Source: a virus. Taken from it: 27,104 nucleotides of DNA. Below, in pieces: positions 6,285-14,395 of this stretch; the stretch's first letter is position 1; the number at the start of each line of letters is the position of its first letter. Both the position numbers and the translations under genes were made by a program. Location: the IMG/VR virus record IMGVR_UViG_3300009103_000129, positions 1 to 27,104 of that record, one strand, 5' to 3'. The notes under the pieces were generated by a model. It saw only the letters and a program-made list of their open reading frames with translations, was not told where the DNA came from and searched no databases.

Positions 6285-7922
6285 ATGGCTGACGTGCGTG
6301 ATGAAGTGCAGGTGCTGTTGAAGCGGCATCAGGAACTGGTGACCGAACGCGGGCCGCGCGAAGCGCTGTGGCGCGAGTGCGAACGTTGGGTCGATCCTGA
6401 ACAGCAGGGCGGTTTTTTCCGCCGTCAGCCAGGTGGCCAGCGTGATGGCCATATCACGGAAAATTCCGCGCAGATGGGCCTTGAGGCATTTGTGGCGGCG
6501 ATGGACGCCATGCTGACGCCGGAAGGTGAGCAGGTCACCCTGCTGAAAACCAGCGATTCGGCGTTGAACGACGCGCCGGCGATGCAGCGCTGGCTGCAGC
6601 ATGCCAGCGATCGGCTGCATGCCTGCCGCAATGCGGCGCATACCGGCTTCCAATCGGCCAACACGCTGCGCTGGCGGATGCTGGGGCTGTATGGCTGGGC
6701 AGGCATGTGGATCGATGAATGGGTGGGGCGCGGCCTGTTCTATCAGACGCCGCACCCCAGCGAGCTGTTCATCGACAATGATTTTCGTGGACGGATCGAC
6801 ACGGTGCATCGCCGCCGCGAAGTGAAGGCCAGGCAGCTGGCGCAAATGTTTCATGATGATCAGTTGCCGCCCAAAGTGAAACAGGCACTGGCTGACAACA
6901 AGCCGGATACCGCGTTCACGCTGGTGCATGTGATCCGGCCCAACAGCGCGCATGAGCCCGGCCGGCTCGATATTCGGCGCTTCCCGATCCAGTCGATCTA
7001 CATGCTGGAGGAAACGCGCGATCTGATCCAGGTGGGTGGCTATTACTCCCACCCGCTGCCGGTTTCGCGGTACATCCTTTCGCCCTACGACGCCTATGGC
7101 GTGGGGCCGAGCGGCAAGGTGATCGGGACGATCCGCCAGCTGAACATCATGGCGAAAGACACGATCAAGGCCTTTCACCTGGGCATGCAGCCACCGATCC
7201 TGATGCCGGCAGACGGGACGATCAACCGGATGAACATGACGCCCGGTGCGCCAATCCCGGGCGGGATGGACAATGGCAAACCGCAGATTGCTCCGTTCAA
7301 CAGTGGGGTCAACCCGACCTATTCCGACAAGGCGATCGAAAAGGCGGTCAACACCGTGAACATGGCGTTCCTGGTGCATGTTTTCGCGATCATGCAGGAG
7401 CCGATCGACCGCCAGACGGCGACGGAATACCTGGGGCGCAAGCGGGAAGCCATGCTGCTGCAGGCGCCGAACGTGAGCCGCCAGATCGGCGAAGCGCTGG
7501 TGCCGCAGTGCGAGCGCGAACTGGATATCCTGATGCGCGCGGGGCAAATCGCGCCGCCACCGCCAGAACTGCGCGAGGCTGGCGCCGGCGTGATGATCGA
7601 GTGCGACAATCCGCTGACCCGCGCAGCGAGGTCTGCCGATGCGCACAATTTCATGGGCGCGCTGGAAATGCTGACGCCGATGGCGCAGCTCGACCCGTCG
7701 ATCTTTGACGTGATCGATACCGATGCGGCGCCGCGCGGGGTGATGCAGGCGATGGGTGTGCGCGCGGACTGGCTGCTCGATCCCGATCAAGTGGCGGCGA
7801 AGCGCCAGGACAAGGCCGAACAGCAGCAAGGGGCCAGCCTGGTGGAGGCAGCGCCGGCGGCGACGCAAGCGATGCTCAACATGGCCAAGGCGCGGCAACT
7901 GGCGATGGGTGGTGGCGCGTGA
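6285..7922 (+). CDS. Head-to-tail connector (portal) protein, T7 gp8-like
   Basis: This 545-residue protein has the features of podoviral head-tail connectors. These are an N-terminal EALWRECERWVDP segment, TENSAQMGLEAFVAAMDAMLTP (residues ~60-80), FIDNDFRGRIDTVHRRREV, a central region with prolines and glycines, and an acidic/glutamine-rich C-terminus (DKAEQQQGASLVEAAPAA). Twelve copies would form the channel at one capsid vertex through which DNA is packaged and to which tail tube A attaches. A GGAAAGG site precedes ATG 6285. The length fits T7 gp8 and relatives. The next gene begins in the stop (GTGATGG). Confidence 0.92.
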   Translation: MADVRDEVQVLLKRHQELVTERGPREALWRECERWVDPEQQGGFFRRQPGGQRDGHITENSAQMGLEAFVAAMDAMLTPEGEQVTLLKTSDSALNDAPAMQRWLQHASDRLHACRNAAHTGFQSANTLRWRMLGLYGWAGMWIDEWVGRGLFYQTPHPSELFIDNDFRGRIDTVHRRREVKARQLAQMFHDDQLPPKVKQALADNKPDTAFTLVHVIRPNSAHEPGRLDIRRFPIQSIYMLEETRDLIQVGGYYSHPLPVSRYILSPYDAYGVGPSGKVIGTIRQLNIMAKDTIKAFHLGMQPPILMPADGTINRMNMTPGAPIPGGMDNGKPQIAPFNSGVNPTYSDKAIEKAVNTVNMAFLVHVFAIMQEPIDRQTATEYLGRKREAMLLQAPNVSRQIGEALVPQCERELDILMRAGQIAPPPPELREAGAGVMIECDNPLTRAARSADAHNFMGALEMLTPMAQLDPSIFDVIDTDAAPRGVMQAMGVRADWLLDPDQVAAKRQDKAEQQQGASLVEAAPAATQAMLNMAKARQLAMGGGA

Positions 7923-8212
7923 TGGCGAGCATCAACGCGTGGGTGATCCAGGCGATTGCACGCATGCGGGCGCGGTCGTTCCGCGTGGTGTTCGATACCG
8001 ATGGGGAGAACGGCCGCGAGGTTGGCCATGTGCTGGCGGCGCTGCGCAATTTCTGCTGCGCGCAAGCGCCGGCCGTGGGGGCGACACCGGAAGAAACCTA
8101 TCGGCTGAACGGGCGCCGCGACGTGTGGCTGTTCCTGCAAGGCCAGCTCAATTTCACCGAAACCAAGATTTCTGAACAACAGGAGGCACATGATGACTAC
8201 TTCGGGGAGTGA
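7922..8212 (+). CDS. Bbp19-like small phage protein
   Basis: This 96-residue protein starts at ATG 7922, overlapping the portal stop. The conserved pattern is FDTDGENGREVGHVLAALR, a cysteine pair (NFCCAQ), then an acidic/aromatic linker and LNGRRDVWLFL. It matches the Bbp19-like phage family first noted in Bordetella phage BPP-1, which lies between portal and scaffold in many podoviruses. Its function is unknown; head morphogenesis is inferred from position. The end overlaps the scaffold gene by about 20 bases. Confidence 0.65.
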   Translation: MASINAWVIQAIARMRARSFRVVFDTDGENGREVGHVLAALRNFCCAQAPAVGATPEETYRLNGRRDVWLFLQGQLNFTETKISEQQEAHDDYFGE

Positions 8213-9134
8213 CAATGGTGGTGGCGCGGCCGATCAGGGCGGCGCGGGGGCATCGGCCGCCGGCGGGGCATCGTCCCTGCTGGATGGCGCAGTAGCGGCG
8301 GCGCCGGCCGCAGCGGCACCTGCAGCTGCGGCAGCGCCAGCGGCGGCGGCGGCCGATGGGCAAAGCGCGGCTGCTGCCGAGCCGGCGGAATGGATGCGCG
8401 GGCTGACCACGGATGCCGATGCGCTGGCGTGGCTGGCCAACAAGAAATTTGCCACGCCGGGCGCGCTGGTTGATGCCTATCGCCAGACGGAACGTGCGTT
8501 CCACACGGCGATCCCGGGTGAGAACGATCCGCAGGAACGGTGGGACGCGTTCTGGAAGCGGGTGGGACGCCCGGAAAACCCGGACGGCTATGAGGTTACG
8601 GCGCCGGAAGGGTTCGAATCCAACCCCGAGTTCACCGGTCGTTTCAAGGAAACCGCGCACAAGATGGGCCTTTCGGCCAAGCAGGCGGCCGGGATGGTGG
8701 AATGGTACAACGCCGAAGCGCTGGCCACGATGCAGGCGGAAGCCAATGCGACGCGGGCGCAGCAGGCAGCGCTGCGCAGCGAATGGGGCGCCGATTTCAA
8801 CAGGAATATCGAAACGGCGCGGCGCGGCATGCAGGTGCTGGGCATCGACAATGCGACGCTGGATGGCATGGGGCGTGGCATCGGCGTGGACCAGGCGCTG
8901 AAACTGATGGCCAAGCTGGGCACGATGACCAGCGAAGATATGCTGCGCGGCGGTGGCACCGTGCCCGGCTTTACCGTGTCGGAAGAAACCGCCCAGGCCG
9001 AGCTGGACAGCTTCATGGGCGACAAGGATGCAACCGCCAAGCTGCGCGCCGGCGATCCGACGGTGAAGGCGCGCTATGAACGCCTGATCGCAGCCGTGGC
9101 AGCGGCCAAGGAAGCGAAGAAACGCGCCGCCTGA
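8193..9134 (+). CDS. Capsid assembly scaffolding protein
   Basis: This 313-residue protein is acidic and mostly helical. The first ~25 residues are glycine/serine-rich, followed by an Ala/Pro low-complexity stretch (about residues 35-60) and then a scaffold-like core with ERWDAFWKRVGRPENPDGYEV, a pattern common to phage capsid-assembly proteins. The C-terminus is Lys/Arg/Ala-rich (AAKEAKKRAA), as needed to bind the capsid protein during prohead assembly. AGGAGG at 8181-8186 fits ATG 8193 better than the adjacent ATG 8190. It lies directly before the major capsid gene, as in T7 (gp9-gp10). Confidence 0.85.
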   Translation: MTTSGSDNGGGAADQGGAGASAAGGASSLLDGAVAAAPAAAAPAAAAAPAAAAADGQSAAAAEPAEWMRGLTTDADALAWLANKKFATPGALVDAYRQTERAFHTAIPGENDPQERWDAFWKRVGRPENPDGYEVTAPEGFESNPEFTGRFKETAHKMGLSAKQAAGMVEWYNAEALATMQAEANATRAQQAALRSEWGADFNRNIETARRGMQVLGIDNATLDGMGRGIGVDQALKLMAKLGTMTSEDMLRGGGTVPGFTVSEETAQAELDSFMGDKDATAKLRAGDPTVKARYERLIAAVAAAKEAKKRAA

Positions 9135-9325
9135 GATTGGCTCTTGACGCCCGCCTTACCCTTGCGGGATAAGGGGGGCCTTCGCTGGATTAGCCCGCCC
9201 CAGGCCGGCCCCGGCAGCGCTGGCCCCGATACGGCCCGCCCAAGCGAGCGATATCGCCAGAAACGGCCCCGTGGCGAGCGGACTAGCCTTTCGATCGATG
9301 CTCAAACCATCTTTCGGAGGCTGCC
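9135..9325 (+). promoter_or_regulatory. Structured leader element A before the major capsid gene
   Basis: This is a 191-base gap in an otherwise compact operon. It holds alternative hairpins near the start (CCCGC/GCGGG and CCCTT/AAGGG around 9150-9175), a GGATTAGCC box at 9187-9195 next to CGCTG/CAGCG arms, a hairpin CGCCA (9255-9259)/TGGCG (9272-9276) with GGCCCC in the loop, and a second box GGACTAGCC (9280-9288) followed by TTTCG. A clearly related element lies before the tail fibre gene (21951-22110). It could be a 5' UTR switch, a processing or stability element, or contain an internal promoter. No known RNA family is recognised. Confidence 0.65.
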
Positions 9326-10264
9326 GTGGTTGATCAGGTCAACACCACCGCTCTTGTCACGTACCAATCCAACATGAAGCTGGCTCTGCAGCCCAAGGGC
9401 GGCGAGCTGATCGGCACCTGCCTGGACGGCGATCTTTCGGGCGAGCTGGCCGAAATCGACGACTATTTCGGCGCGGCCGATACCCAGACGGTGCGCGAGC
9501 GCCACGTGCCGATCACGCCGAGCGATGCGCCCCAGGACCGCCTGTGGCTGGCGAAGCCCGATCCAGATTACTATGACCGCCTGGTCAACAAGCAGGATCA
9601 GCTGATGGCCGGCGTGTCGCTGCAGGGCGGCTATGTCATGCAGGGCGCGGCCGCGCTGCGCCGCTATTGGAACCGCCAGTGGCTGAACGGCTTTTTCGGT
9701 GGGCGCCAGACCGGCAAGAAGGGCACGATCATCACGTCGTTCCCGAGCGGCCAGATCGTGCCCTACAACACCGGCTTTGCTGCCGGCGGCACCAACCGCA
9801 TGAACGTGGAAAAGTTCTTTGCCGCGCGCGAAGTGCTGGGCCTGAGCAACGCCGACTTCACCGAAGAAGAGGCGTACATCAACCTGACGCCCAAGCAGAT
9901 CACCGATCTGCTGCGCGAGGTGCAGATCACCAGCAGCGAGTTCACCTCGCTGGGCGGGATGATGAGCCCGGACGGCAAGAAGCTGCTGCGCTTCCTGGGC
10001 TTCAACATCATCGAAATGAACCTGGCCGACGCGCTCTATGCGACCAAGGCGCCGACCACCGAAACGACTGCCGGGGGCACGGTGCGCAAGAACGCGTTCT
10101 GGCTCAAGTCCGGGGTCTATACCGGATTTTGGGAGCGGCTGTTCACCAACATCACGATCCGCGAAGATCTGCACTATGAAACGCAGGTCTATGCGCGCAG
10201 CGCGATGGCGGCGACGCGGACCCAGGACGGTCTTTCCGGCTATATCCAGAACAGCGAAGCCTGA
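9326..10264 (+). CDS. Major capsid protein
   Basis: This 312-residue protein follows the scaffold gene and has the composition of an HK97-fold phage capsid protein. It begins VDQVNTTALVTYQSNMKLALQP and contains the segment DDYFGAADTQTVRERHVPITP. It ends with TRTQDGLSGYIQNSEA, preceded by a beta-rich axial-domain region (NAFWLKSGVYTGFWERLFTNI). It resembles the 'phage capsid protein' family (Phage_capsid_2) of podoviruses and jumbo-type prophages rather than T7 gp10. Start is GTG 9326, five bases after CGGAGG. Many copies would form the icosahedral shell. Codons are the most biased of the window, consistent with high expression. The stop begins a 7-bp-stem hairpin (10263-10285). Confidence 0.9.
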   Translation: MVDQVNTTALVTYQSNMKLALQPKGGELIGTCLDGDLSGELAEIDDYFGAADTQTVRERHVPITPSDAPQDRLWLAKPDPDYYDRLVNKQDQLMAGVSLQGGYVMQGAAALRRYWNRQWLNGFFGGRQTGKKGTIITSFPSGQIVPYNTGFAAGGTNRMNVEKFFAAREVLGLSNADFTEEEAYINLTPKQITDLLREVQITSSEFTSLGGMMSPDGKKLLRFLGFNIIEMNLADALYATKAPTTETTAGGTVRKNAFWLKSGVYTGFWERLFTNITIREDLHYETQVYARSAMAATRTQDGLSGYIQNSEA

Positions 10265-10285
10265 TCGGCGCCGGCGCGGCCGATC
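10263..10285 (+). repeat. Hairpin at the 3' end of the capsid gene
   Basis: GATCGGC (10263-10269) pairs with GCCGATC (10279-10285) over a 9-base GC loop. No T-run follows, so it is more likely to stabilise or process the capsid mRNA than to terminate it. Confidence 0.5.
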
Positions 10286-10326
10286 GCCGCGCCTGCCCGG
10301 TTTGCTTCAACCAGGAGTGAAACAGA

Positions 10327-10776
10327 ATGGCGAAGGGTTACTCGCTTCAAGCGCTTGGGGTTCTGGATGGCTCGCTGCCGCCGGCCATTCCCGATGGCGC
10401 GATCGTTGGCGCGCGTCTGCGCCGCAACTCGATCTTTCTGTCTGGCGCGTCGCTGGTGGCGCAGGGCGTGGGGGCGGTCAATGACAACATCGTTGTTTAC
10501 GAATGGCCCGCCAATGCGCTGTTCGATTCGATCACGTTCCAGACCGATACGGCGTTCACCGGGGCCACGATCCAGTTCGGCACCGCCGCGAACCCCACCA
10601 AGTATGGCTCGATCGCGGCGGCGGCGGCCAATACGCTCTATACCCTGCGTCCCGTGGCCGCGCGCGTTGCCGGGCAGTATGCGGCGCCGGAACAGCTGAT
10701 CATCACGATCACCGGCGCCGCGCTGCCCAGCGCGTTCAACGCCGAAATCGCGATGACCTACCAGACGGCCAACTGA
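10327..10776 (+). CDS. Probable capsid decoration or minor head protein
   Basis: This 149-residue protein follows the capsid gene with an AGGAG site nine bases before ATG 10327. It is beta-rich with low charge: GAIVGARLRRNSIFLSG, VVYEWPANALFDSITFQT, ATIQFGTAANPTKYG and LIITITGAALPSAFNAEI. Small soluble beta proteins placed directly after the major capsid gene are often decoration or head-fibre proteins. No family is recognised, so this is inference from position and composition. Confidence 0.6.
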   Translation: MAKGYSLQALGVLDGSLPPAIPDGAIVGARLRRNSIFLSGASLVAQGVGAVNDNIVVYEWPANALFDSITFQTDTAFTGATIQFGTAANPTKYGSIAAAAANTLYTLRPVAARVAGQYAAPEQLIITITGAALPSAFNAEIAMTYQTAN

Positions 10777-10787
10777 CGGCCGCCACC

Positions 10788-10817
10788 ATGCCCGGCCGCC
10801 GCGTGCGCGCCGGGCAT
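10788..10817 (+). terminator. Hairpin between head genes, attenuator-like
   Basis: ATGCCCGGC (10788-10796) and GCCGGGCAT (10809-10817) are perfectly complementary with a 12-base loop. It follows the probable decoration gene. Only a short mixed T-stretch comes after (TGTGTATTTC), so partial termination or mRNA 3' end protection is more likely than full termination. Confidence 0.4.
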
Positions 10818-10846
10818 CTGTGTATTTCAAGCAAGGGAGCAAAGCG

Positions 10847-11044
10847 ATGGCGCAGGTTAACGTGGTGGCCAAGCGTGGCGACAAGCCCAAGGATTACACG
10901 ATTTCTACCGGCGCGCTGACGCTGGGTAACGAAAGCATGGCGCTGGTTTACAACAGCACCGGCCCGCTCAACCGCGGTGAAGTGCTCAAGTTCCTGGAAG
11001 AGCTCGAGCAGTTCATGACCACGCACAGCTTCCCGGCGGCGTAA
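10847..11044 (+). CDS. Small hypothetical head-region protein
   Basis: This 65-residue protein starts at ATG 10847, seven bases after AAGGGAG. It has a basic start (AQVNVVAKRGDKPKDY), a beta-like middle and an amphipathic C-terminal helix (RGEVLKFLEELEQFMTTH). No family is recognised. It lies between the probable decoration gene and tail tube A, so a virion or head-completion role is possible but unproven. Confidence 0.6.
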   Translation: MAQVNVVAKRGDKPKDYTISTGALTLGNESMALVYNSTGPLNRGEVLKFLEELEQFMTTHSFPAA

Positions 11045-11054
11045 GCGCGCGGCC

Positions 11055-11654
11055 ATGGGATCGAAGCTGACCGTCTATGCCCTGGTGGCGCAGCACCTAG
11101 CCCAGGACGAGGGCCTGATCGATCCCGATCAGGGCACGCGGCTGACGGTGGCGATCGATTCGGTATGGGATATCGCGCGCAAGGCGACCCTGCGGCGCAA
11201 CACCTGGAATTTCGCGGTCACGCGCGTGGCGTTGCCGGCGCTTTCGACGCCGCCCGCCTTCGGCTTTGGCTATCAGTTCACCCTGCCGGGTGATTTCGTG
11301 CGCCTGGCCGATATCGATGGTCCGGTGCCGCAGGCGCGGGACTGGAAGCTGGAAGGTGGCAAACTGCTGGGTAATTCGAGCCCGCTGCAGATCCTCTATG
11401 TGCGCGACTGCACCGAGGTGGAGCGGTGGGACGATCTGTTTGAGCTGGCGCTATCCTACAAGATCGCCGAGCTAATCGCGGTGCAGATCACTGGCGATGC
11501 CAACGTGAAGATCGAATGCCGCCAATCGTTCAACGACGTGTTCGGCGATGCCCAGGCAACCGATGCCCAGGAAAACCCGCCACAGGATTTCGATGAAGAC
11601 CCGTGGGTGACGGCCCGCTGGGGCTATGGATATTCAACCTACTGGCCGAGCTGA
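11055..11654 (+). CDS. Tail tubular protein A (T7 gp11-like)
   Basis: This 199-residue protein matches the podoviral gp11 pattern: an N-terminal helix region with acidic D/E, RRNTWNFAVTRVALP near residue 47, then GFGYQFTLPGDFVRLADIDG, LQILYVRDCTEVERWDDLF, and a helical end with a WGYGYSTYWPS tail. In T7 twelve copies form a ring beneath the portal and are the adaptor to tail tube B. The gene starts 11 bases after the previous stop with a poor ribosome binding site, so translation may depend on the upstream gene. Tail tube B starts four bases after its stop. Confidence 0.9.
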   Translation: MGSKLTVYALVAQHLAQDEGLIDPDQGTRLTVAIDSVWDIARKATLRRNTWNFAVTRVALPALSTPPAFGFGYQFTLPGDFVRLADIDGPVPQARDWKLEGGKLLGNSSPLQILYVRDCTEVERWDDLFELALSYKIAELIAVQITGDANVKIECRQSFNDVFGDAQATDAQENPPQDFDEDPWVTARWGYGYSTYWPS

Positions 11655-11657
11655 CCC

Positions 11658-13940
11658 ATGCCCGTTCACGCCCTGCAAAACAGTTTCAATGGCGGGGCGG
11701 TTTCGCCCCGGCTGTTCGGCCGCACGGACGCGGCGATCTATGACGGGGCAGTTGCCGAGCTGTTGAACTTTGCGCCGACCGTGGAGGGCCCGGCCATCAA
11801 GCGCGGCGGATCGATCGCGGCGGGGACGGCCGATGCCAGCGCCAGCACGATCGTGCCATTCGAGTTCAACGCGCAGCAAGCCTATGCCCTGGTGTTTTCC
11901 GACGATGGCGCTGGTGCCGGCGTGGTGCATTTCTTTGCGAACGGGGCGCAGCTGCTGGACGGCAGTGGCAGTCCGGTCGTGCTGGCGGTGCCCTATACGG
12001 CCGCCGACGCGCAGGCGCTGTATTGGCAGCAATCAGCCGACGTGCTCTATCTGACGCATCCAAGCTATCCTCCGGCCAAGATATCGCGCGTTGGGCCTGC
12101 GGCATTCACCTATGCCGTGCTGGCCTTGAGCGGCGGCCCGTTTGACGATCAGAACAGCGACAAGGGCGTGACGGTCTATGCCAGCGGCGCCACGGGCGTG
12201 GTGACGTTGACGGCATCGAGCGCGATATTCCGACCGGGGCATGTCGGCTCGCTGTTTCAATTGCAGGCGCAGGATTTCGCCACGATCCCGTTGTGGGAAG
12301 CGGGGATGAACGTGCCGAGCGCCGGGGTGTTGTGGCGCTGGGAAGGCAAGGTCTATCAGAATGTGGGTGCCGGGCAGACCGGCGCGACGCCGCCAACCCA
12401 CACCAGCGGCACCTATTACGACGGGACGAATACCACCGATCTGAACGGCAAGAACCTGGGGACGCGCTGGACGTATTATTGCGACCAGTTCGGGCAGGTG
12501 CTGATTACTGCGGTAGCCAGCGATGGGCTGTCGGCGACCGGAACGGTGATACGCACGATCCCGCCGGGCGCGGTGGCCACGTATGGCCTGGGCGGCGGGG
12601 TGACCAGCGGCACGAGCTGGCGCTGGAATTTCGCCCGCTTTTCAGCCGATCGTGGCTGGCCCAAGGCCGTGTGCATCTGGAACGATCGGTTGATGTTCTT
12701 TACCGATTTCGAAGTGATCGGTTCGGTGGTTGGCGATTACCTGAATTTCAGCACGTTCGATGACACGGGCCGGCTCGAGGCCGATCTGTCGTTCCGGTTC
12801 CGCATTACCGGATCGAACCCGATCAACTGGATCGCGCCAGATCTGCAGTTGTTGCTGTCCACCGACAAGGCGGAATGGACAGTCGGCCCGATCAACAGCC
12901 AGGCGGCGCCCAGCTCCACCAATCTGATGGTCACGCGCCAAAGCCATTTTGGCAGCATGCCGGTGCGGCCCGTGCAATCGGGCCTGAAAACGATCTTTGT
13001 CCAGCGCGGCGGAAAGAAGATCCGCGAGGCGGGGTATGACTATATCCAGAACCGCTATTCTGCGGCGAACCTGCTGATCTGGTGCCGGCATCTGGGACAG
13101 CCGGGCATCAAGCGCCTGGGTTGGCAGCAGGAAAGCGAGGAAATCATCTGGGCACTTCGCAATGATGGTGTGCTGCTGATGCATGCCTATGCGCCGGAAC
13201 AGCAGGTAAAAGGCTGGGGCGAATGCCAGATTGCCGGGTTCGATGGCGGCGCGGCCACGGTGCTGGATTTCTGCGTGATCCCGGATAGCGCCGGTTCGCC
13301 CGATGTGGTGTGGCTGCTGGTCGACCGGGGCGGCTTGCGATCGGTGGAAGTGCTCGATGCCTGGTGGATCGATGGCACCGACATTGCCGATGCGCGGTTC
13401 CTGGATGGGGCGATCTGGTATGACGGGGCGCCGGCAACGCATATCGGCATTGGCGGCACCGGTTTTCCCACAAGCTGGGCCGGCAAGATGGTGCAGGTGC
13501 TGGCCGATGGGCAGTATCTGAACCCGGTGACCGTGGGCAGCGATGGCAGCATCACGCTGCCGCAGGCGGCGAGCAAGGTGTGTGCAGGGCTGTTCTATCC
13601 GGCGCGCATCACCGGCCTGCCGCCAAAGCTGCCACAGCCGCATAGCGGCGGCGCGGGCGAAATGGTCAAGAAAAAGCTGATCAGCGTGCTGGTGCGCACG
13701 GTGCAGACGGCAGGCCTGTGGGCCGGCCAAAAATTCGCAAGCCGCCTGGCCGAAGTGTTCCGCCGCGATGCGGCAACGCGGATGGACAATGCCGACCCGT
13801 TGAACAGCGGGGTGAGCGACAAGATCGTCGTGGCTGGCGCCACCGATCGCGAAGGTTCCTGGGTGCTGGAAAGCCGCGCGCCTTTGCCGGCGATCATTTC
13901 GATGGTGCGTGGCAGCTACATGCCAGAGGACAAGGATTGA
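11658..13940 (+). CDS. Tail tubular protein B (T7 gp12-like nozzle)
   Basis: This 760-residue protein opens with the family signature NSFNGGAVSPRLFGRTD, then AVAELLNFAPTVEGPAIKRGG. Later come WNDRLMFFTDFEVIGSVVGDYLNF (residues ~335-355), LLLSTDKAEWTVGP and GGKKIREAGYDY. Nearly the whole protein is beta-strand, as in the T7 nozzle, and length is similar to gp12 (about 790). Six copies would form the tail nozzle through which internal proteins and DNA leave. The stop overlaps the next start (TGATG). Confidence 0.92.
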   Translation: MPVHALQNSFNGGAVSPRLFGRTDAAIYDGAVAELLNFAPTVEGPAIKRGGSIAAGTADASASTIVPFEFNAQQAYALVFSDDGAGAGVVHFFANGAQLLDGSGSPVVLAVPYTAADAQALYWQQSADVLYLTHPSYPPAKISRVGPAAFTYAVLALSGGPFDDQNSDKGVTVYASGATGVVTLTASSAIFRPGHVGSLFQLQAQDFATIPLWEAGMNVPSAGVLWRWEGKVYQNVGAGQTGATPPTHTSGTYYDGTNTTDLNGKNLGTRWTYYCDQFGQVLITAVASDGLSATGTVIRTIPPGAVATYGLGGGVTSGTSWRWNFARFSADRGWPKAVCIWNDRLMFFTDFEVIGSVVGDYLNFSTFDDTGRLEADLSFRFRITGSNPINWIAPDLQLLLSTDKAEWTVGPINSQAAPSSTNLMVTRQSHFGSMPVRPVQSGLKTIFVQRGGKKIREAGYDYIQNRYSAANLLIWCRHLGQPGIKRLGWQQESEEIIWALRNDGVLLMHAYAPEQQVKGWGECQIAGFDGGAATVLDFCVIPDSAGSPDVVWLLVDRGGLRSVEVLDAWWIDGTDIADARFLDGAIWYDGAPATHIGIGGTGFPTSWAGKMVQVLADGQYLNPVTVGSDGSITLPQAASKVCAGLFYPARITGLPPKLPQPHSGGAGEMVKKKLISVLVRTVQTAGLWAGQKFASRLAEVFRRDAATRMDNADPLNSGVSDKIVVAGATDREGSWVLESRAPLPAIISMVRGSYMPEDKD

Positions 13941-14395
13941 TGGCGGTGCTGTTCGTTCCGCTGCGGCCGAGCCATGTGCCGGCGATCAACCTGCAGGTGA
14001 GCCAGCAGGGCGCCATGGGGCTGTGGACGCCGGAAATGACCGAAGCCTATGGCCGCGAGCTGGTGGCGGGCGGCCCGGCGTGGGCGGGCATCGATGTGGC
14101 CAGCGGGCGCGTGATCGGCGCTGCCGGCTTTGCCGTGATCTTTCCGACCCATGCCAATGCCTGGGCACTGCTGTCAGACGCGATCGGGCGCCATGCGCTT
14201 GAGGTAACCAAGTTCGTGCGGCTGCAGATCAGCATGTCACCCTGGGCGCGGATCGAGGCGCTGACACGCGCGCAATATCCGAGCCAAGCGCGCTGGGCCA
14301 AGGCTTGTGGCTTTGCCCCGGTGGCGCGGATGCGGAACCACGGCCCGCTGTGTGAGACCGTGGAACTGTTCGAGGTGGTGCGCGATGGCATCTAG
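13940..14395 (+). CDS. GNAT-fold-like protein in T7 gp13 position
   Basis: This 151-residue protein starts at ATG 13940 inside the stop of tail tube B. Features of a GNAT acetyltransferase are AWAGIDVASGRVIGAAGFAVIF (strands beta2-beta3-beta4), a helical middle, RLQISMS and YPSQARWAKACGFAPVARM, which is like the C-terminal 'GF' region. The canonical acetyl-CoA loop (Q/RxxGxG/A) is not obvious. In T7 the same slot holds gp13, an internal virion protein with a related fold, so a structural or assembly role is as likely as catalysis. Confidence 0.7.
   Translation: MAVLFVPLRPSHVPAINLQVSQQGAMGLWTPEMTEAYGRELVAGGPAWAGIDVASGRVIGAAGFAVIFPTHANAWALLSDAIGRHALEVTKFVRLQISMSPWARIEALTRAQYPSQARWAKACGFAPVARMRNHGPLCETVELFEVVRDGI

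Noticed and set aside
4629-7898. 1089-residue minus-strand open frame
   Set aside because: It is the antisense shadow of the large terminase and portal genes; His/Arg/Leu-rich composition with no domain.
9187-9293. Element A as a tRNA or tRNA-like gene
   Set aside because: No cloverleaf with D and T arms or a plausible anticodon loop can be drawn; the repeated boxes are not tRNA features.
9144-9377. 77-residue frame between scaffold and capsid genes
   Set aside because: It overlaps the capsid gene in another frame, lacks a ribosome binding site, and covers the structured element A.
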